A program made the position numbers and the translations under genes. From the NCBI GenBank assembly GCA_022606425.2, contig JAHDVF020001229.1, forward strand, positions 868,001-932,000: 64,000 nucleotides of DNA, in the 5' to 3' direction. Below the pieces are notes generated by a model. That model worked only from the letters and a program-made list of their open reading frames with translations, did not search any database and was not told the DNA's origin. Of the stretch, positions 22,670 to 33,028 are shown piece after piece (the first letter of the stretch is position 1; each line of letters opens with the position of its first letter). Source of the stretch: Lepidostoma basale (taxonomy: Eukaryota; Arthropoda; Insecta; Trichoptera; Lepidostomatidae).

Positions 22670-22862
22670 TCATCATCAGGCATTAGTCGTCCAGTGTTGG
22701 ACATATGCCTCCCTTCCCAACTTTCACAACTCTCTATCCCTCGCCACTCTGTGCCATTGACTGCCACATGTTTGAAGTCATCAGACGATCTTGATATATC
22801 TGGAGAGGCACCCGGTTCTCGGGTGCCTCTCCAGGGTACGCCTACTCCACCGATCATCCTTT
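22670..22862 (-). pseudogene. RTE-like LINE 3' end with internal hairpin
   Basis: The minus strand ends EAYVQHWTTNA followed by a (GAT)n tail, as in other RTE-like copies here. At about 22800-22835 lies a near-perfect hairpin: CTGGAGAGGCACCCG, loop GTTCT, CGGGTGCCTCTCCAG. It looks like a local inverted duplication, since related ORFs have no such hairpin. Confidence 0.6.
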
Positions 22863-22915
22863 GACCTCGCTATATGGCCCTACCCAATTCCACATCAACA
22901 CCCAATTTCATATTT

Positions 22916-23099
22916 CTTTTTTTTTTAAAGACTAACCCCAAGGATTTGAATCAATGGTGTTAGAATTTATTTTACAATCTGAAATATGAGCAGAAAATAG
23001 CTCATTATCATGAAGAAGGAATCTGGTCTTGTCCAGGCTCGAATCCAGGTCCCCTGGATAAGGAGCCAAGCGTTCTGGCCCCTAGACCACCACCCGATT
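22916..23099 (-). mobile_element. tRNA-derived SINE, family 1
   Basis: Minus strand head GGGTGGTGGTCTAGGGGCCA (A-box region) and a B-box-like GATTCGAGCCTGG, then a body through CCAGATTCCTTCTTCATGAT to a T-rich 3' part (AAAAAA on + as T-run at 22916-22926). Other copies: 30409-30480 (partial), 45630-45823, 57512-57692. Confidence 0.8.
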
Positions 23100-23520
23100 G
23101 AATGAAATAATATTCTCTTCTTATCTTATGCTGTCCTAGTAGTCTACAAATTGCCGTTTAAATTTATTTTTCATTCGAATTTTAATCTGAAATGTGGGGT
23201 TATTTAATAACGCTTTTGTTTGGAATCGCGAAAAACCGAGCCAAATGTAAACTGGGTCCTTATATTTTCGGCTGCATACGCTAGTGTATCGTTTGCTCTG
23301 CCAATAGCTAGATCTCTAGCTTCAGGCTGGTGTATGGGGGGCTTTACCGATAGCAATATGCAACGCTCGAAGAGCTCTAGTGTACTGTAGTACACCGTGG
23401 CTTCAGAGATATTGCATACATAATTAACTTCACCGAAACTATCATCTAAAACTCCCGAGTAAAAAATCAACATTAAACTCTAGCCCTGGCTAGAATAATG
23501 TTTCATCCTGAGGTATTCAG
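23100..23520 (-). other. unassigned stretch with 89-codon open frame
   Basis: The minus-strand frame 23204-23473 contains SEATVYYSTLELFERCILL and ARDLAIGRANDTLAYAAE. Its composition looks protein-like, but I recognise no family, motif or splice context. It could be a fragment of a mobile-element ORF. The flanking ~100 bp are AT-rich. Confidence 0.25.
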
Positions 23521-23521
23521 G

Positions 23522-24040
23522 CTAACTAACTAACCATCACGCCGTCTCCCCGAAGGGGTAGGCAGAAAGAATGGACTGCCACACTATTCTTTCTTGATAT
23601 ATTTCTCTCGCTTCCTCAACATTCATACATCGTGTCATGCACGCGCGTCGATTTCTCTGACTCCTCACATGGCCTACATTCAACATTTGATTTATTTGAT
23701 CGTGCCACGTTTTCTTCGGTCTTCCTCTATTTGTAGTTCCATTTACATCGTTAACATATAATTTTTTTACCATTCTTTCTTCATTCATTCTTTCCATATG
23801 TCCAAACCATCTTAATGATCCTTTCATTATTTTGTTCATAACACCATCATTCGCACCGCATTAACTTCTTATATTTTTATTCGACACTCTATTATACACA
23901 GAGTATCCACACATTCGTCTAAGAGATCTCATTTCTACTGCATTTATTCTACTTTCATCCTTCCTTTGGCAGTTCCATGGTTCGCTTCCATACATAAGAG
24001 TCGGTAGAAGAACACCACTGGGCACTGCCATGTTCATGTA
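23522..24040 (-). pseudogene. LINE 3' end, family A, young copy
   Basis: Minus strand: an open 100-codon tail from MNKIMKGSLRWFGHMERM to AYPFGETA. Upstream, RMCGYSVY.RVSN and a decayed KMELPKEG block (from W.WQKKDESR) are broken by one stop. The (GTTA)n tail is on the left. It is nearly identical in the tail to 6265 and 56007. Confidence 0.85.
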
Positions 24041-24044
24041 CCAC

Positions 24045-24195
24045 TAGGTATTCAGGCATTATCAGAATTTACCTTTGCAAGGCGAAACATGTCATTCCCA
24101 TAGAATAAATAAAACTTTTCGAAAACAGACATTTTCTTTCATATTAATTATAAAAAATTAGTTTTACATAATGATGTTTCTTGAATAATTTTATT
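24045..24195. repeat. foldback family 4 with intact core
   Basis: Core ACCTTTGCAAGGCGAAACAT then GTCATTCCCATA and an arm ending AACAGACATTTTCTTTCAT. The short hairpin CCTT..AAGG immediately precedes GAAACATGTC, as in the other foldback families. Confidence 0.65.
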
Positions 24196-25050
24196 TTCAC
24201 CTCATAATTCACATTCTGTAACAGCTATATATTGTATAACAAAATATTTATTAAATAAATTAAATTAAAATTTAATATAGTGGTTTTTGCCTCCGAACCT
24301 ATGTAATAATAATTAATATTTATTTATAAATAGAGAGCTACATCGATCCAAGTCCGCTGTTAATTTGTGGGCTTCAATTATTTCTTACGTAAACGGTAGA
24401 ACACGTTTAATTGTATGCGTGAGTTTATTTCAAATTTGCAGCAATTCCTTATCTGCTACATTCTTTGTATAAAAATGTTGTAATTATTATTTAACTACGG
24501 CACGCGAGGAGGAAATAAGTTAAATTGGTACAAATTTACATTACATAATCTCCTTATGCCTAGGAATATATCCATCAAACATTATACGTGTACATGCATA
24601 CCTAGTTAATTTATCCATATGCGGAAGCATGAACATAATTTATTTTCTAAATCAAACTCTCGTTTAAACTAACTTACTATATAAACAGTCCAATATTTCT
24701 AAGCATATAAGCGAGAGAATAGATCACTACAATAATCTATTCGTCTTCTTCCGACGTCATGTCAGATCCCCCCAACCTACTATCACTTGAGAGTAGGCGT
24801 GTATGCTCCAGCAGCTCGAAAGAGCACATCATCCCTGACTTATTCAGTGAATACTTCTTCTTCTTCTATCGCCTGGCCATTTCCCGTCATTTGGGGTCGG
24901 TTCTCTTGAAACATGGCGTATGAAAACTGAAACATGGCGTATGAAAACGTATGAAAACTACGGTCATTGAAACATGGCGTATGAAAACTATGATGTGTAT
25001 CACTGATTATGAATTTAAATTTCTAAAAAACAGACGTTTTATTTTATATT
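24196..25050. other. AT-rich intron with short repeats
   Basis: 24755-24850 pairs with the repeat at 3340-3445. 24905-24990 holds three copies of GAAACATGGCGTATGAAAAC. The rest is featureless. Confidence 0.5.
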
Positions 25051-25053
25051 AAA

Positions 25054-25505
25054 CAACAACAAACCACCGCTGAGAGAAGGGACCTCCACACCACTCGATC
25101 CTGACACACGCCTCAAGGTTTTCACACGTTAATTCTTCTTCTTCTTCTCTTTGTCCTGTCACACCTCCGTGGTGCATAGGGCCTCAAGGAACCTTCTCCC
25201 CCCGACTCTATCACATTCTTACAGCTGGTCAAACACGTACGTCGATTCTTCTGACTTCTAACATGGCCGACCTTTAAAATTTGATTAATCTGGTCATGCC
25301 GGGTTTTCATCAGTCTCCCACGACTCCGTATTCCATTCACACCGTTAACGTATACTTTCTTAACCATTCTTTCTTTATCCATGCGTTTCATATGTCCAAA
25401 ACAAAGCGGTGATTTTTCATAATTTTGTTCATAATACTTTCTTCGGCTCTACATTCCTTCCTTATATCAGCATTTGAAATTCTGTCGCACATCTGAAATA
25501 TTATA
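25054..25505 (-). pseudogene. LINE 3' end, family A, old, split by family C
   Basis: The minus strand reads MKRMDKERMVKKVYVNGVNG then RKTRHDQINQ-like text and RRTCLTSC. The tail side (25054-25130) is separated from the body by the family C insertion at 25134-25216, which dates this copy as older than that insertion. Confidence 0.7.
25134..25216 (-). mobile_element. family C LINE tail nested in family A
   Basis: (TTC)n then TTTGTCCTGTCACACCTCCG, i.e. the last ~80 bp of family C on the minus strand, inserted into the family A copy. Confidence 0.75.
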
Positions 25506-25509
25506 ATAT

Positions 25510-26261
25510 CTGCGACTTTTTAAATTATGACGTCATCGTTATGAGTGTTATAATCATTGTGTAAAAAACATATGATGCATTTCCTAAATATAGGCGTGAA
25601 ATCTAAAAGATAAACAGTACTGCATTTTGATCGGCGTTTTGAAGGTACCAAAATTTCTGGTACTTATCCGGATAACACGGGTAGGTGAGCTGTTCTCCCC
25701 CCACTTCTCTCACCCCCCCCCCCTCCCTCGTAGCGGCCAGGTCGCGGTTTAATCTTGTGTATTTATCAACATCGGGGAATTACTTCTGCACGTGTTATAA
25801 CCAACTAAAACTTTAAACGCGATTCAAAACTGCACTAAATTATTTTGGTCGCATTTGCTATATATAAAACAATATTGCACAATTGCGTGCGGATTTAATG
25901 GTCGCTATGGTACAGTACCCCAGCCTCTCCATTCACAAATATTAATGTATAAAAAAAAGGTTCTCTTCTTCTATTCTTTATCTCACTTCACTCGACAACC
26001 AATAGACAGATCTTGGTGTATTTTCACTCTTAATAAATATCACTTCGGTGAAGGTTTAAGATTTTTTGTGTATTGTGAATATTACATTTAAATTTTAAAA
26101 TAAAATATATATTGAAATTTTTTTCTTGATATATAATAAACAATATTGCACAATTGTGAGAGAAATTAATGGCCGCTCTAGTACAGTACTCTAGCTTCTT
26201 CGTTCAAAAACAATTTAAATACTTTTATTTTTTACAATTTAAACATTATTGTACACATTTT
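25510..26261. other. intron with ~85-bp direct duplication and poly-C tract
   Basis: 25858-25950 and 26130-26215 are direct copies (AACAATATTGCACAATTG, then TTAATGG.CGCT, AGTACAGTAC, CTAGC/CCAGC). An 11-C run lies at 25713-25723. No coding signal. Confidence 0.6.
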
Positions 26262-26690
26262 TTGACATATTCCTCTCGCTTCCTCAACATTCATACATCG
26301 CGTCATGCACGCGCGTCGATTTCTCTGACTCCTCACATGGCCTACATTCAACATTTGATTTATTTGATCGTGCCACGTTTTTCTCGGTCTTCCTCTATTT
26401 GTGGTTCCATTTACATCGTTAACATATAATTTTTTTACCATTCTTTCTTCATTCATTCTTTCCATATGTCCAAACCATCTTAATGATCCTTTCATTATTT
26501 TGTTCATAACACCATCATTCGCACCGCATTAACTTCTTATATTTTCATTCGACACTCTATCGTACACAGAGTATCCACACATTCGTCTAAGAGATCTCAT
26601 TTCTACTGCATTTATTCTACTTTCATCATTCTTTTGCCAGTTCCATGCTTTGCTTTCATACATAATGGTCGGTAGAAGAACACCATTTTA
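26262..26690 (-). pseudogene. LINE 3' region, family A, lacking its tail
   Basis: Minus strand with the same order as other young copies (RMCGYSVYDRVSN, RWFGHMERM, RGRPRKTWHDQINQ, RACMTRCMNVEEAR). It stops inside the ICQ(E/K) block with no FGETA or (GTTA)n tail. Loss of the 3' end is unusual for a LINE insertion and implies a later deletion at about 26262. Confidence 0.8.
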
Positions 26691-26699
26691 TTTTATTTT

Positions 26700-28660
26700 A
26701 AAAAATAACGTATTTCGTTGATTTAGTTTAATGAATATGTATTTTGAACTCTTAATACTCAGTCCGAGTGTAATATTTTTATTTTATAAAAATATTCTAC
26801 ATATATTTATAGCATTGCTCGCATTAATATGTAGGTACCTATATTGCATTTACCATTTTTGGAGTCAATTGTTAACGTTTGTTTTGTTTTGGCGCTTTGC
26901 CACCCTGGGTGTCCGACTACAAGTAAAAACAAATGCAATACTCAAGCAACAAATATGTTTTGAATTTTTAAGCGATTTGTGAGAAGTGCGGCTTGCGGGA
27001 ACAATGCTCGCATTCAAGATTTCTAAGAATACTGTAACACCTTTGCCCGTACATTGTAAGAAAATTGCCCGCGAACAGAGCGCAGTTAACTGCTCGTTAT
27101 TATTTAACTATCCGACTCGAAAAGTGGAATTGAAAATCGGTTTTCATTTCATGTTAAGTGGTAAGGGTTCGGATGGCAACATAAAAATCTTTTTAACTAT
27201 TAGCACCGTTTTTTATATTCTATTTTTTATCTGCAATCTCATAAAGCTTGTTCAAAATGCTATTAGTAATACATACCTGTATCAATGTGTCCCGTAAATA
27301 TAACGCTGAGCATATTGAGTATCAAAATTAGATACATTAAAAATTGATAATACTATTAGAGTAGACTTGTAGCAGATTCTAGATATGTCTGTAAGCTTAA
27401 AAAAATAATCGCAATCCCTTTCGTTAACCAATTTGTTTCTAATTATTATGATCATTATAATCAAGTTCATTTTAAATAATAATTAAATAAAACGATGTTT
27501 TTTTTTAACAATTCCACTTTTGTCATTATTTCGACAGCGACCGGTTTCGCCAGACTCGTTGGCATCGACAGACTGGTGACACTATTGCAAACCGAGTCCT
27601 TTATATACATACAGATCAGGGGTGGCAAACATATGTATAATGCCTTATTGATTTTTTTATATATGTTTTAACAATTATATCATGTGTTGAATTAAAAGTG
27701 TCATACTAGTTGTAAGAAATGTTTCTTTTTAACTCAATAAATTCATTTTTTTAATTAAATATATACCCTTAGATATACGATTTAATTAAGATCATCAGTT
27801 ACAATTACAATCATATTCGTAACATTCAATTGGCTTCCCATTGTATTGAATGCAAATTTCAGTACTGCAAATCGAGTAGCTAGCTTCTGTAATATTGGTT
27901 ATTTCAATACGGAAAAATAATGCTACTTCTGAACTGCCATCTATTCGCCTTAGTTCCAGACACAGGGAAATGGCTGAATCGAATTACTATGTAATATTCT
28001 AAATGGAACAGTGGCGGTTAGACATTTTCATTAAATTCCAACACCGAAGTACTAAAATACGATCCAACACCCAGACACCTATTTATGCAATAAAAATGGA
28101 TTATTTAAACGCGGCCCCAATTACATATGGGCTTGTGACACTTTCCTAATTCAAACAGTTGTTTATGCATTTTGAAATCCGGCCCACTATTTTGAGCTGT
28201 AGAGCCAGGATATTTATCGTAACCTAACGCTTTTCCCATTATATTATCCTAAAGAAGAACTTACGTGTATATTTTAAAATATATAATATATTACTTATTC
28301 ATCCTAGCGGACGAGGAAAGTATCTCTGTGTGTGGTGTTACTATAACACCCGGTGCCCCTGGAAACGACACAAGTCGGCCAAACCTTCCATCACAATGGC
28401 AAAAGAAAGAGAAGATATTAGACCCTCTTTAGAGCCATCTTATATCTTGCCATTGACTCGAAAATAGAAGGTCATTTTGGGAACATTTTTCACTTCTTCC
28501 TCATGTCAATGGCAACTTGGTCATTTATCAGAAATACCTACGTCAGTTGGACCCCACTACCGGACGCCCGATCCAGATATGTATATGTCACAGGGTAGCA
28601 AGGGCATTTCTTTATGTGAAGCATGGATTGCTCCATGCCACAGCTAAGCAGCTTGTCCCT
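26700..28660. other. intron, mostly AT-rich; foldback half at 27485-27600
   Basis: 26980-27180 and 28000-28230 are slightly GC-richer and unmatched. 27485-27600 carries family 5 sequence, whose minus strand reads CTGTCGATGCCAACGAGTCT then GGCGAAACCGGTCGCTGTCG. 28300-28500 is unclassified. No gene recognised. Confidence 0.35.
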
Positions 28661-28661
28661 T

Positions 28662-28930
28662 TCTTCTTATTGTCCTGTCACGCCTCCGTGGTGCATAGGG
28701 CCTCAAGGAACCTTCTCCACCCTACTCTATCGCACGCCTGATGCCTAACACCATCCCAAGTGAGGCGTGCTGCTTTAACCTCGTTCTGCGGAGCTCTTCA
28801 GATCTCAGGTGGATCTAGGTCTGCCTCGCTTCCTCTTTCCCCCCATAGGAGACCAGTCTAGTGCGCCCTGAGTGATGCAGGCTGAATTTCGTCTTGGAGT
28901 GTGATCGATCCCCTGCCATTTGCGTCTAGC
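28662..28930 (-). pseudogene. LINE 3' end, family C
   Basis: TCCTGTCACGCCTCCGTGGT..: the minus strand matches the family C tail (RRFLEALCTTEA, RGRPRST), with some indels. The tail is short. Confidence 0.7.
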
Positions 28931-29614
28931 GACTAGCGACTGTCCCTTTACTGCTTTTATTTATTCGGCATTTAAAAAATATTTTTACACATAGCCCCGC
29001 CACTGCCTAGGACAAAGTTGGCTATTATAAACTGCAATAGTGTATTAAGTATTTACGTGCAATTTCTGCAGAATTGTTCTGCATTAGAACTGGCGAATCA
29101 AGTGCCGTTTTGCTTTGTACTAATGCCGCCTGATGGAATATTTATTGGATAATGATTATATTCGTGTCTCTTTGAATCGCATACTGCATATCAAACTTAG
29201 CCCGCTCAACCGTCAGTTACTTTTGATTACGCTCGCATTGCGAGTGATGTACAATAGATTTGCATTTTCAGATTTGTAAACAGTATCATTGTTCGCTCAG
29301 TTTAATGAAGAGGTTTCCAGAAACCCATCTACGCATTAAGAAGTTTTTTTTTGTCATATTCGAAATCCTAAAATCATTCAAGTTAACCTTTTTAGGGTAA
29401 CGTAAATTAACTTATGTACGTTAGATAATAAATGATATACTAGCAAGACGAAACATACCTCACATAATCCTATTGTGCATGCTGGGGACCAATAGTTGAC
29501 AGATAAGAAGAGATGGGTGCACACTTACCCATTTCTTCAGGCTTATCAGGGGATTCTTTGAGAACTCCGTTATCTTTTAAGCTATCCATCTTTATGTTCC
29601 AGATGGTTATCTTC
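28931..29614. other. AT-rich intron, nothing firm
   Basis: No repeat match or coding signal recognised. 29460-29610 is moderately GC-richer. Confidence 0.35.
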
Positions 29615-29940
29615 GACAGCGTCAGCACAGACTGTTTTATCTCCCAGCATGCATAACCAACCTGCCTCTGGTGATGCCTATGGGGAGAGCAATCAAACTG
29701 CTGAACATGATCGCTTCGGAGATCGACGTCTTTCATATTCGTGAAAGTATGTTCAGAAGACAAATACTCTTGACTTTGGAGAGTTTCTTGTATTCCTAAT
29801 GTCGAACCATCTCTCGTGCGTTCCTGGTATTATATATTTTTTTATGTTTTACCTGTTTTCAATAGATGCCTTAAACTATTATATAATTGTTGTTTGTAAT
29901 ATCTTTTGAGAAAATAAACTGATTTGATTTGAAACATAAT
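29615..29940 (+). pseudogene. Jockey-like LINE 3' end, family D
   Basis: + strand: a decayed QRQHRLFYLPACITNLPLVM, then PMGRAIKLLNMIASEIDVFH and FRRQILLTLES, stop, then a 3' UTR ending AATAAACTGATTTGATTTGA. It is 5'-truncated. Confidence 0.75.
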
Positions 29941-30279
29941 GTAATAAAACTTCTCAGTTAACAACGCTTATATCGATATTTAATATATAATATGGAATTT
30001 TACATCACTGTTGACCCTTAATTGGGTGCAAGGAAACTGATTATTTAAAAAAATATTATTTTCAAAAAAGGTGTACAAAAATATTCACCATAATATAATT
30101 TTTTGTCGAGTTATTATTCTTTTCATTCCATCGACGAATGTGTTCATTTTATTGATATAATATTTTGTTGGTAATGCCAACCTTTGTCTATTGGAACGTG
30201 GATAATATCAAGTGGGAAATATTTTCCTTGGGTCCAATTAAGGGTTAAATTAACATTATTTAATAATATACAAAGAGAT
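29941..30279. other. AT-rich spacer
   Basis: No feature recognised apart from two related ~12-bp words (GGGTGCAAGGAAA / TTTTCCTTGGGTCC) 210 bp apart in inverted orientation. Confidence 0.3.
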
Positions 30280-30640
30280 GCCATTCCACGCACACTTGAT
30301 TCATTAAACACGTGAAAAGAATAGATGTAGACAGAATGGTGTAGAAAGGATACGATAACGATGTGAAACAAAGGAATACCGAGAAAAGCATTATAACATC
30401 AAATCAATCACTCGGGTTGTAGTCATGGGACAGAACGCTTGGCTCCGGATCCAAGGTGCTTGGGTTCAGTAGCTTCGTCATTATTATTATAAAATATCAA
30501 ATTCAAATATCAATAAATAATTCCTTGGTATTATTTTTTTTAATATAAATATTTTTTTATGTAGGACACTTAAAGGATTTGAAGAAATCGTCGTGCGTGC
30601 ATGATACGATTTACGAATGTTAAAGGGTTTTTTGAACATA
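30280..30640 (+). pseudogene. LINE remnant, family A, very old, split by SINE
   Basis: + strand: a decayed VKRIDVDRMV.KGY, NDVKQRNTEK, SNQS corresponds to MERMNEERMVKKLY.NDVNG..RGRPRKTW..QINQ. After an interruption at 30405-30560 it resumes as VGHLKDLKKSSCVHDTIYEC, matching VGHVRSQRNRRACMTRCMN. Confidence 0.55.
30409..30480 (+). mobile_element. SINE family 1 head, partial
   Basis: CGGGTTGTAGTCATGGGACA, GAACGCTTGGCTCC and GCTTGGGTTCAG resemble the SINE 1 tRNA-like head. It is inserted in the old family A copy. Confidence 0.55.
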
Positions 30641-30821
30641 TTAATAGTAATATATATTTTTTTATATCCAAATTATTTTGAATAATTTATTTTATATTCG
30701 CCATAACTTTGTGTTACGGATTTATTGAATAATATTAATTACTTATTGTAAACAACACTGATTTTCTTCTATGTTCGCCATACTTTGTGTTGTAGATGCT
30801 TAATTTCTCTTTTTCTATACT

Positions 30822-31107
30822 TTGTACATACAACACGTACATTAAAAAAATTTTAATTACATAGACATGTTTCGGACAACCAGTCCTTCTTCAGTGATAC
30901 ATATTATAATGATACATATTTAAAATATTATAAAATTGTTTACATGATCTGACAGAAATCTTTATAACATCTGTCAGATCATGTAAACAATTTTATAATA
31001 TTTTTAATATGTAAGTATCTTTATAATATGTATCACTAAAGAAGTGCTGGTTGTCCGAAACATGTCTACGGAATTTTAATTTTTTTAATGTACATGTTGT
31101 ACATACA
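30822..31107. repeat. long near-perfect palindrome, foldback family 3
   Basis: The arms run ~135 bp each; the inner part is TTTACATGATCTGACAGA / TCTGTCAGATCATGTAAA around a ~15-base centre. Each arm carries ACATGTTTCGGACAACCAG or its complement. On the minus strand of the left arm: CTGAAGA, A, GGAC-loop-GTCC, GAA, ACATGT, C. See finding. Confidence 0.85.
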
Positions 31108-31339
31108 AACACTAATTTTATTAAAAATTTAAATACAAATATGTTTCGGACTTAGAACCCCTTCATTTGTGTTTTGTTAGTTTTTGTATATACAAAATAA
31201 ACAATCTAACAATTTTTATACGAATGTGGTTAGTTTTGAAAGATATTAAAAATAACATTGACATTTTTTATATTTTGATATGAAAATATGCCTATACAAA
31301 ATGTAGTAAGGCGCCATGTTGCATTTACAAAAGCAACAC
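31108..31339. other. AT-rich spacer with family 3-like fragment
   Basis: 31120-31180 includes AAATACAAATATGTTTCGGA, like the element at 55483-55645. Otherwise nothing recognised. Confidence 0.4.
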
Positions 31340-31650
31340 TTTTATCAAGTCCAACTCTCTAGCGTCCACGAGAGGTCTTTTTAAAGACCCCACGAACCCC
31401 GGGCAATGTGGCACATATTACTTAATGCCATAGCAGATAGAGAGAGGACGAATGGCGAGCTTCCAGCGCCATAAAACTGGATACACCCAGCTTAAGGAAG
31501 GTAACCCCGACAGAAAATTCTCCAGAGAAGGCAAGGGGATACCATTCTGAATATTTTTCCCCAGGTCATCACCATGAGGCCTACTCAAGGGTGTCAGTCA
31601 ACATTAGGGACACCTGACAAGACACAGAAAGAAGAAGAAGATAAAATTTA
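31340..31650 (+). repeat. retroposon 3' region, family I
   Basis: A GC-richer ~300-bp block (GTCCAACTCTCTAGCGTCCA; CCTGACAAGACACAG) ending in AAGAAGAAGA. A shorter relative is at 17720-17805. No ORF recognised; probably the 3' UTR of a LINE. Confidence 0.45.
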
Positions 31651-32164
31651 TTAAATAAAATAAAGCAGATTCTCGCTTTACATTATACAATGTATTTTTC
31701 GCATGTTTTATTGGAAACGCGTGAGTGTGAAACGCGTATGAACTTGATGAAATATCACAATCAAATTACACAAGTGAAATTGAGATTTTTAATGAAATTA
31801 TTTTGATATTCTGTTATTGTAATTAAAAGCCACATGAAAAAATGTTTTGTGAATTAATATTCAAATGAGATAAAGTAGATTGAATTAATTAGCGATAATG
31901 TCCTCCGCGAGGCGATACGTGCCATTAATGCTGTAGGAAATAATAATGAGAATTACACACGACACAAGTTCATAATTTCAGATTAATATTACATTTTCAC
32001 TATTTTGAATGTACACATTCGTATTATCATTTTGAATACTGATAGGTTTATCACCAATATTCAAATAACCAATAATAAATCGTCTAATTGATGTTCCTGC
32101 GAAACAACTTTTTGATTTAGAAAGATTCATTATATAATCCATTATTTTGGCGGAAACGATTTGA
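31651..32164. other. AT-rich intron, nothing recognised
   Basis: No repeat match or coding signal, apart from short unrecognised frames. Confidence 0.35.
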
Positions 32165-32335
32165 TATTTAAACATTATTAACTTTTTAATTAAAACACTG
32201 TTAGAGAATATCACAATGATGCTAACATTGGAAAGCGAAACAGCTGTCGCGACAATTTCAAAAGAAATAAAATCAATTTGTGATATTCTATAACAGTGTT
32301 TTAATTAAAAAGTTTATAAGATTCATTATTAAGAT
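32165..32335. repeat. foldback element, family 1
   Basis: The arms ATTAACTTTTTAATTAAAAC ACTGTTAGAGAATATCACAA and TTGTGATATTCTATAACAGT GTTTTAATTAAAAAGTTTAT are inverted. The inner part reads GATGCTAACATT.. GCGAAACAGCTGTCGCGACA. Confidence 0.8.
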
Positions 32336-32394
32336 AATCGCATGATTTTACTGAAATCTCTTCATGGAAGCTTATTTTAAATAATATTAATTAA

Positions 32395-32520
32395 ATAAAA
32401 CGATGGTTTTTAGCTACTTCCACTATTTTATTTATTTCGCCAGGCTCCCTTGCATCGATAGACTGGTCTGTCGATGCCAGCGAGCCCTGGCGAAACCTGT
32501 GTTCTTGAAGTATGGTATTG
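32395..32520. repeat. foldback element, family 5, compact
   Basis: TTCGCCAGGCTCCCTTGCAT CGATAGAC is inverted against GTCTGTCGATGCCAGCGAGC CCTGGCGAAA, a compact palindrome with arms of ~30 bp. The same core is at 9868-9995, 27540-27590 and 37945-38025. Confidence 0.75.
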
Positions 32521-33028
32521 AGACAGTCACAAGAGCAATAGAGAAAGCCATAATATAATATAATAAATTGGATGCTTATGCGAATAGAGCGAAACCGGTA
32601 GGCCCGCATCCTCACATAATAAAGTGGTTGCATACCAAGTATATTAAAAAAAGTGTTAAAAAATATAAAATTGTAATTTACAAAAAAACATTTGAAAAGA
32701 CATAATTTATATAGAAATTATTAAATGATTTTTGCATATTTTTATTTTATTTTTATTTTTTTTATTTTTTTATTATCGAGGGTAACAAACAGCAATTACA
32801 GTATATGAGTATAAACACATAGAGACAACAAAACAAGGCCAATTACATGCTACCACAAATATTATATAACAACTGACATAAGGTTAAATATATAAGAGTA
32901 ATAAAGTAACACTTTGATAAGATAAAGAGAAAACTATTAGTAATAATGAATTAAAAATAAAATACAATTTTAAAATGTAAAAGAAAAAAGAAAAAGACAA
33001 GAAAAGAAAAAAAATAGAGTAACTAATT

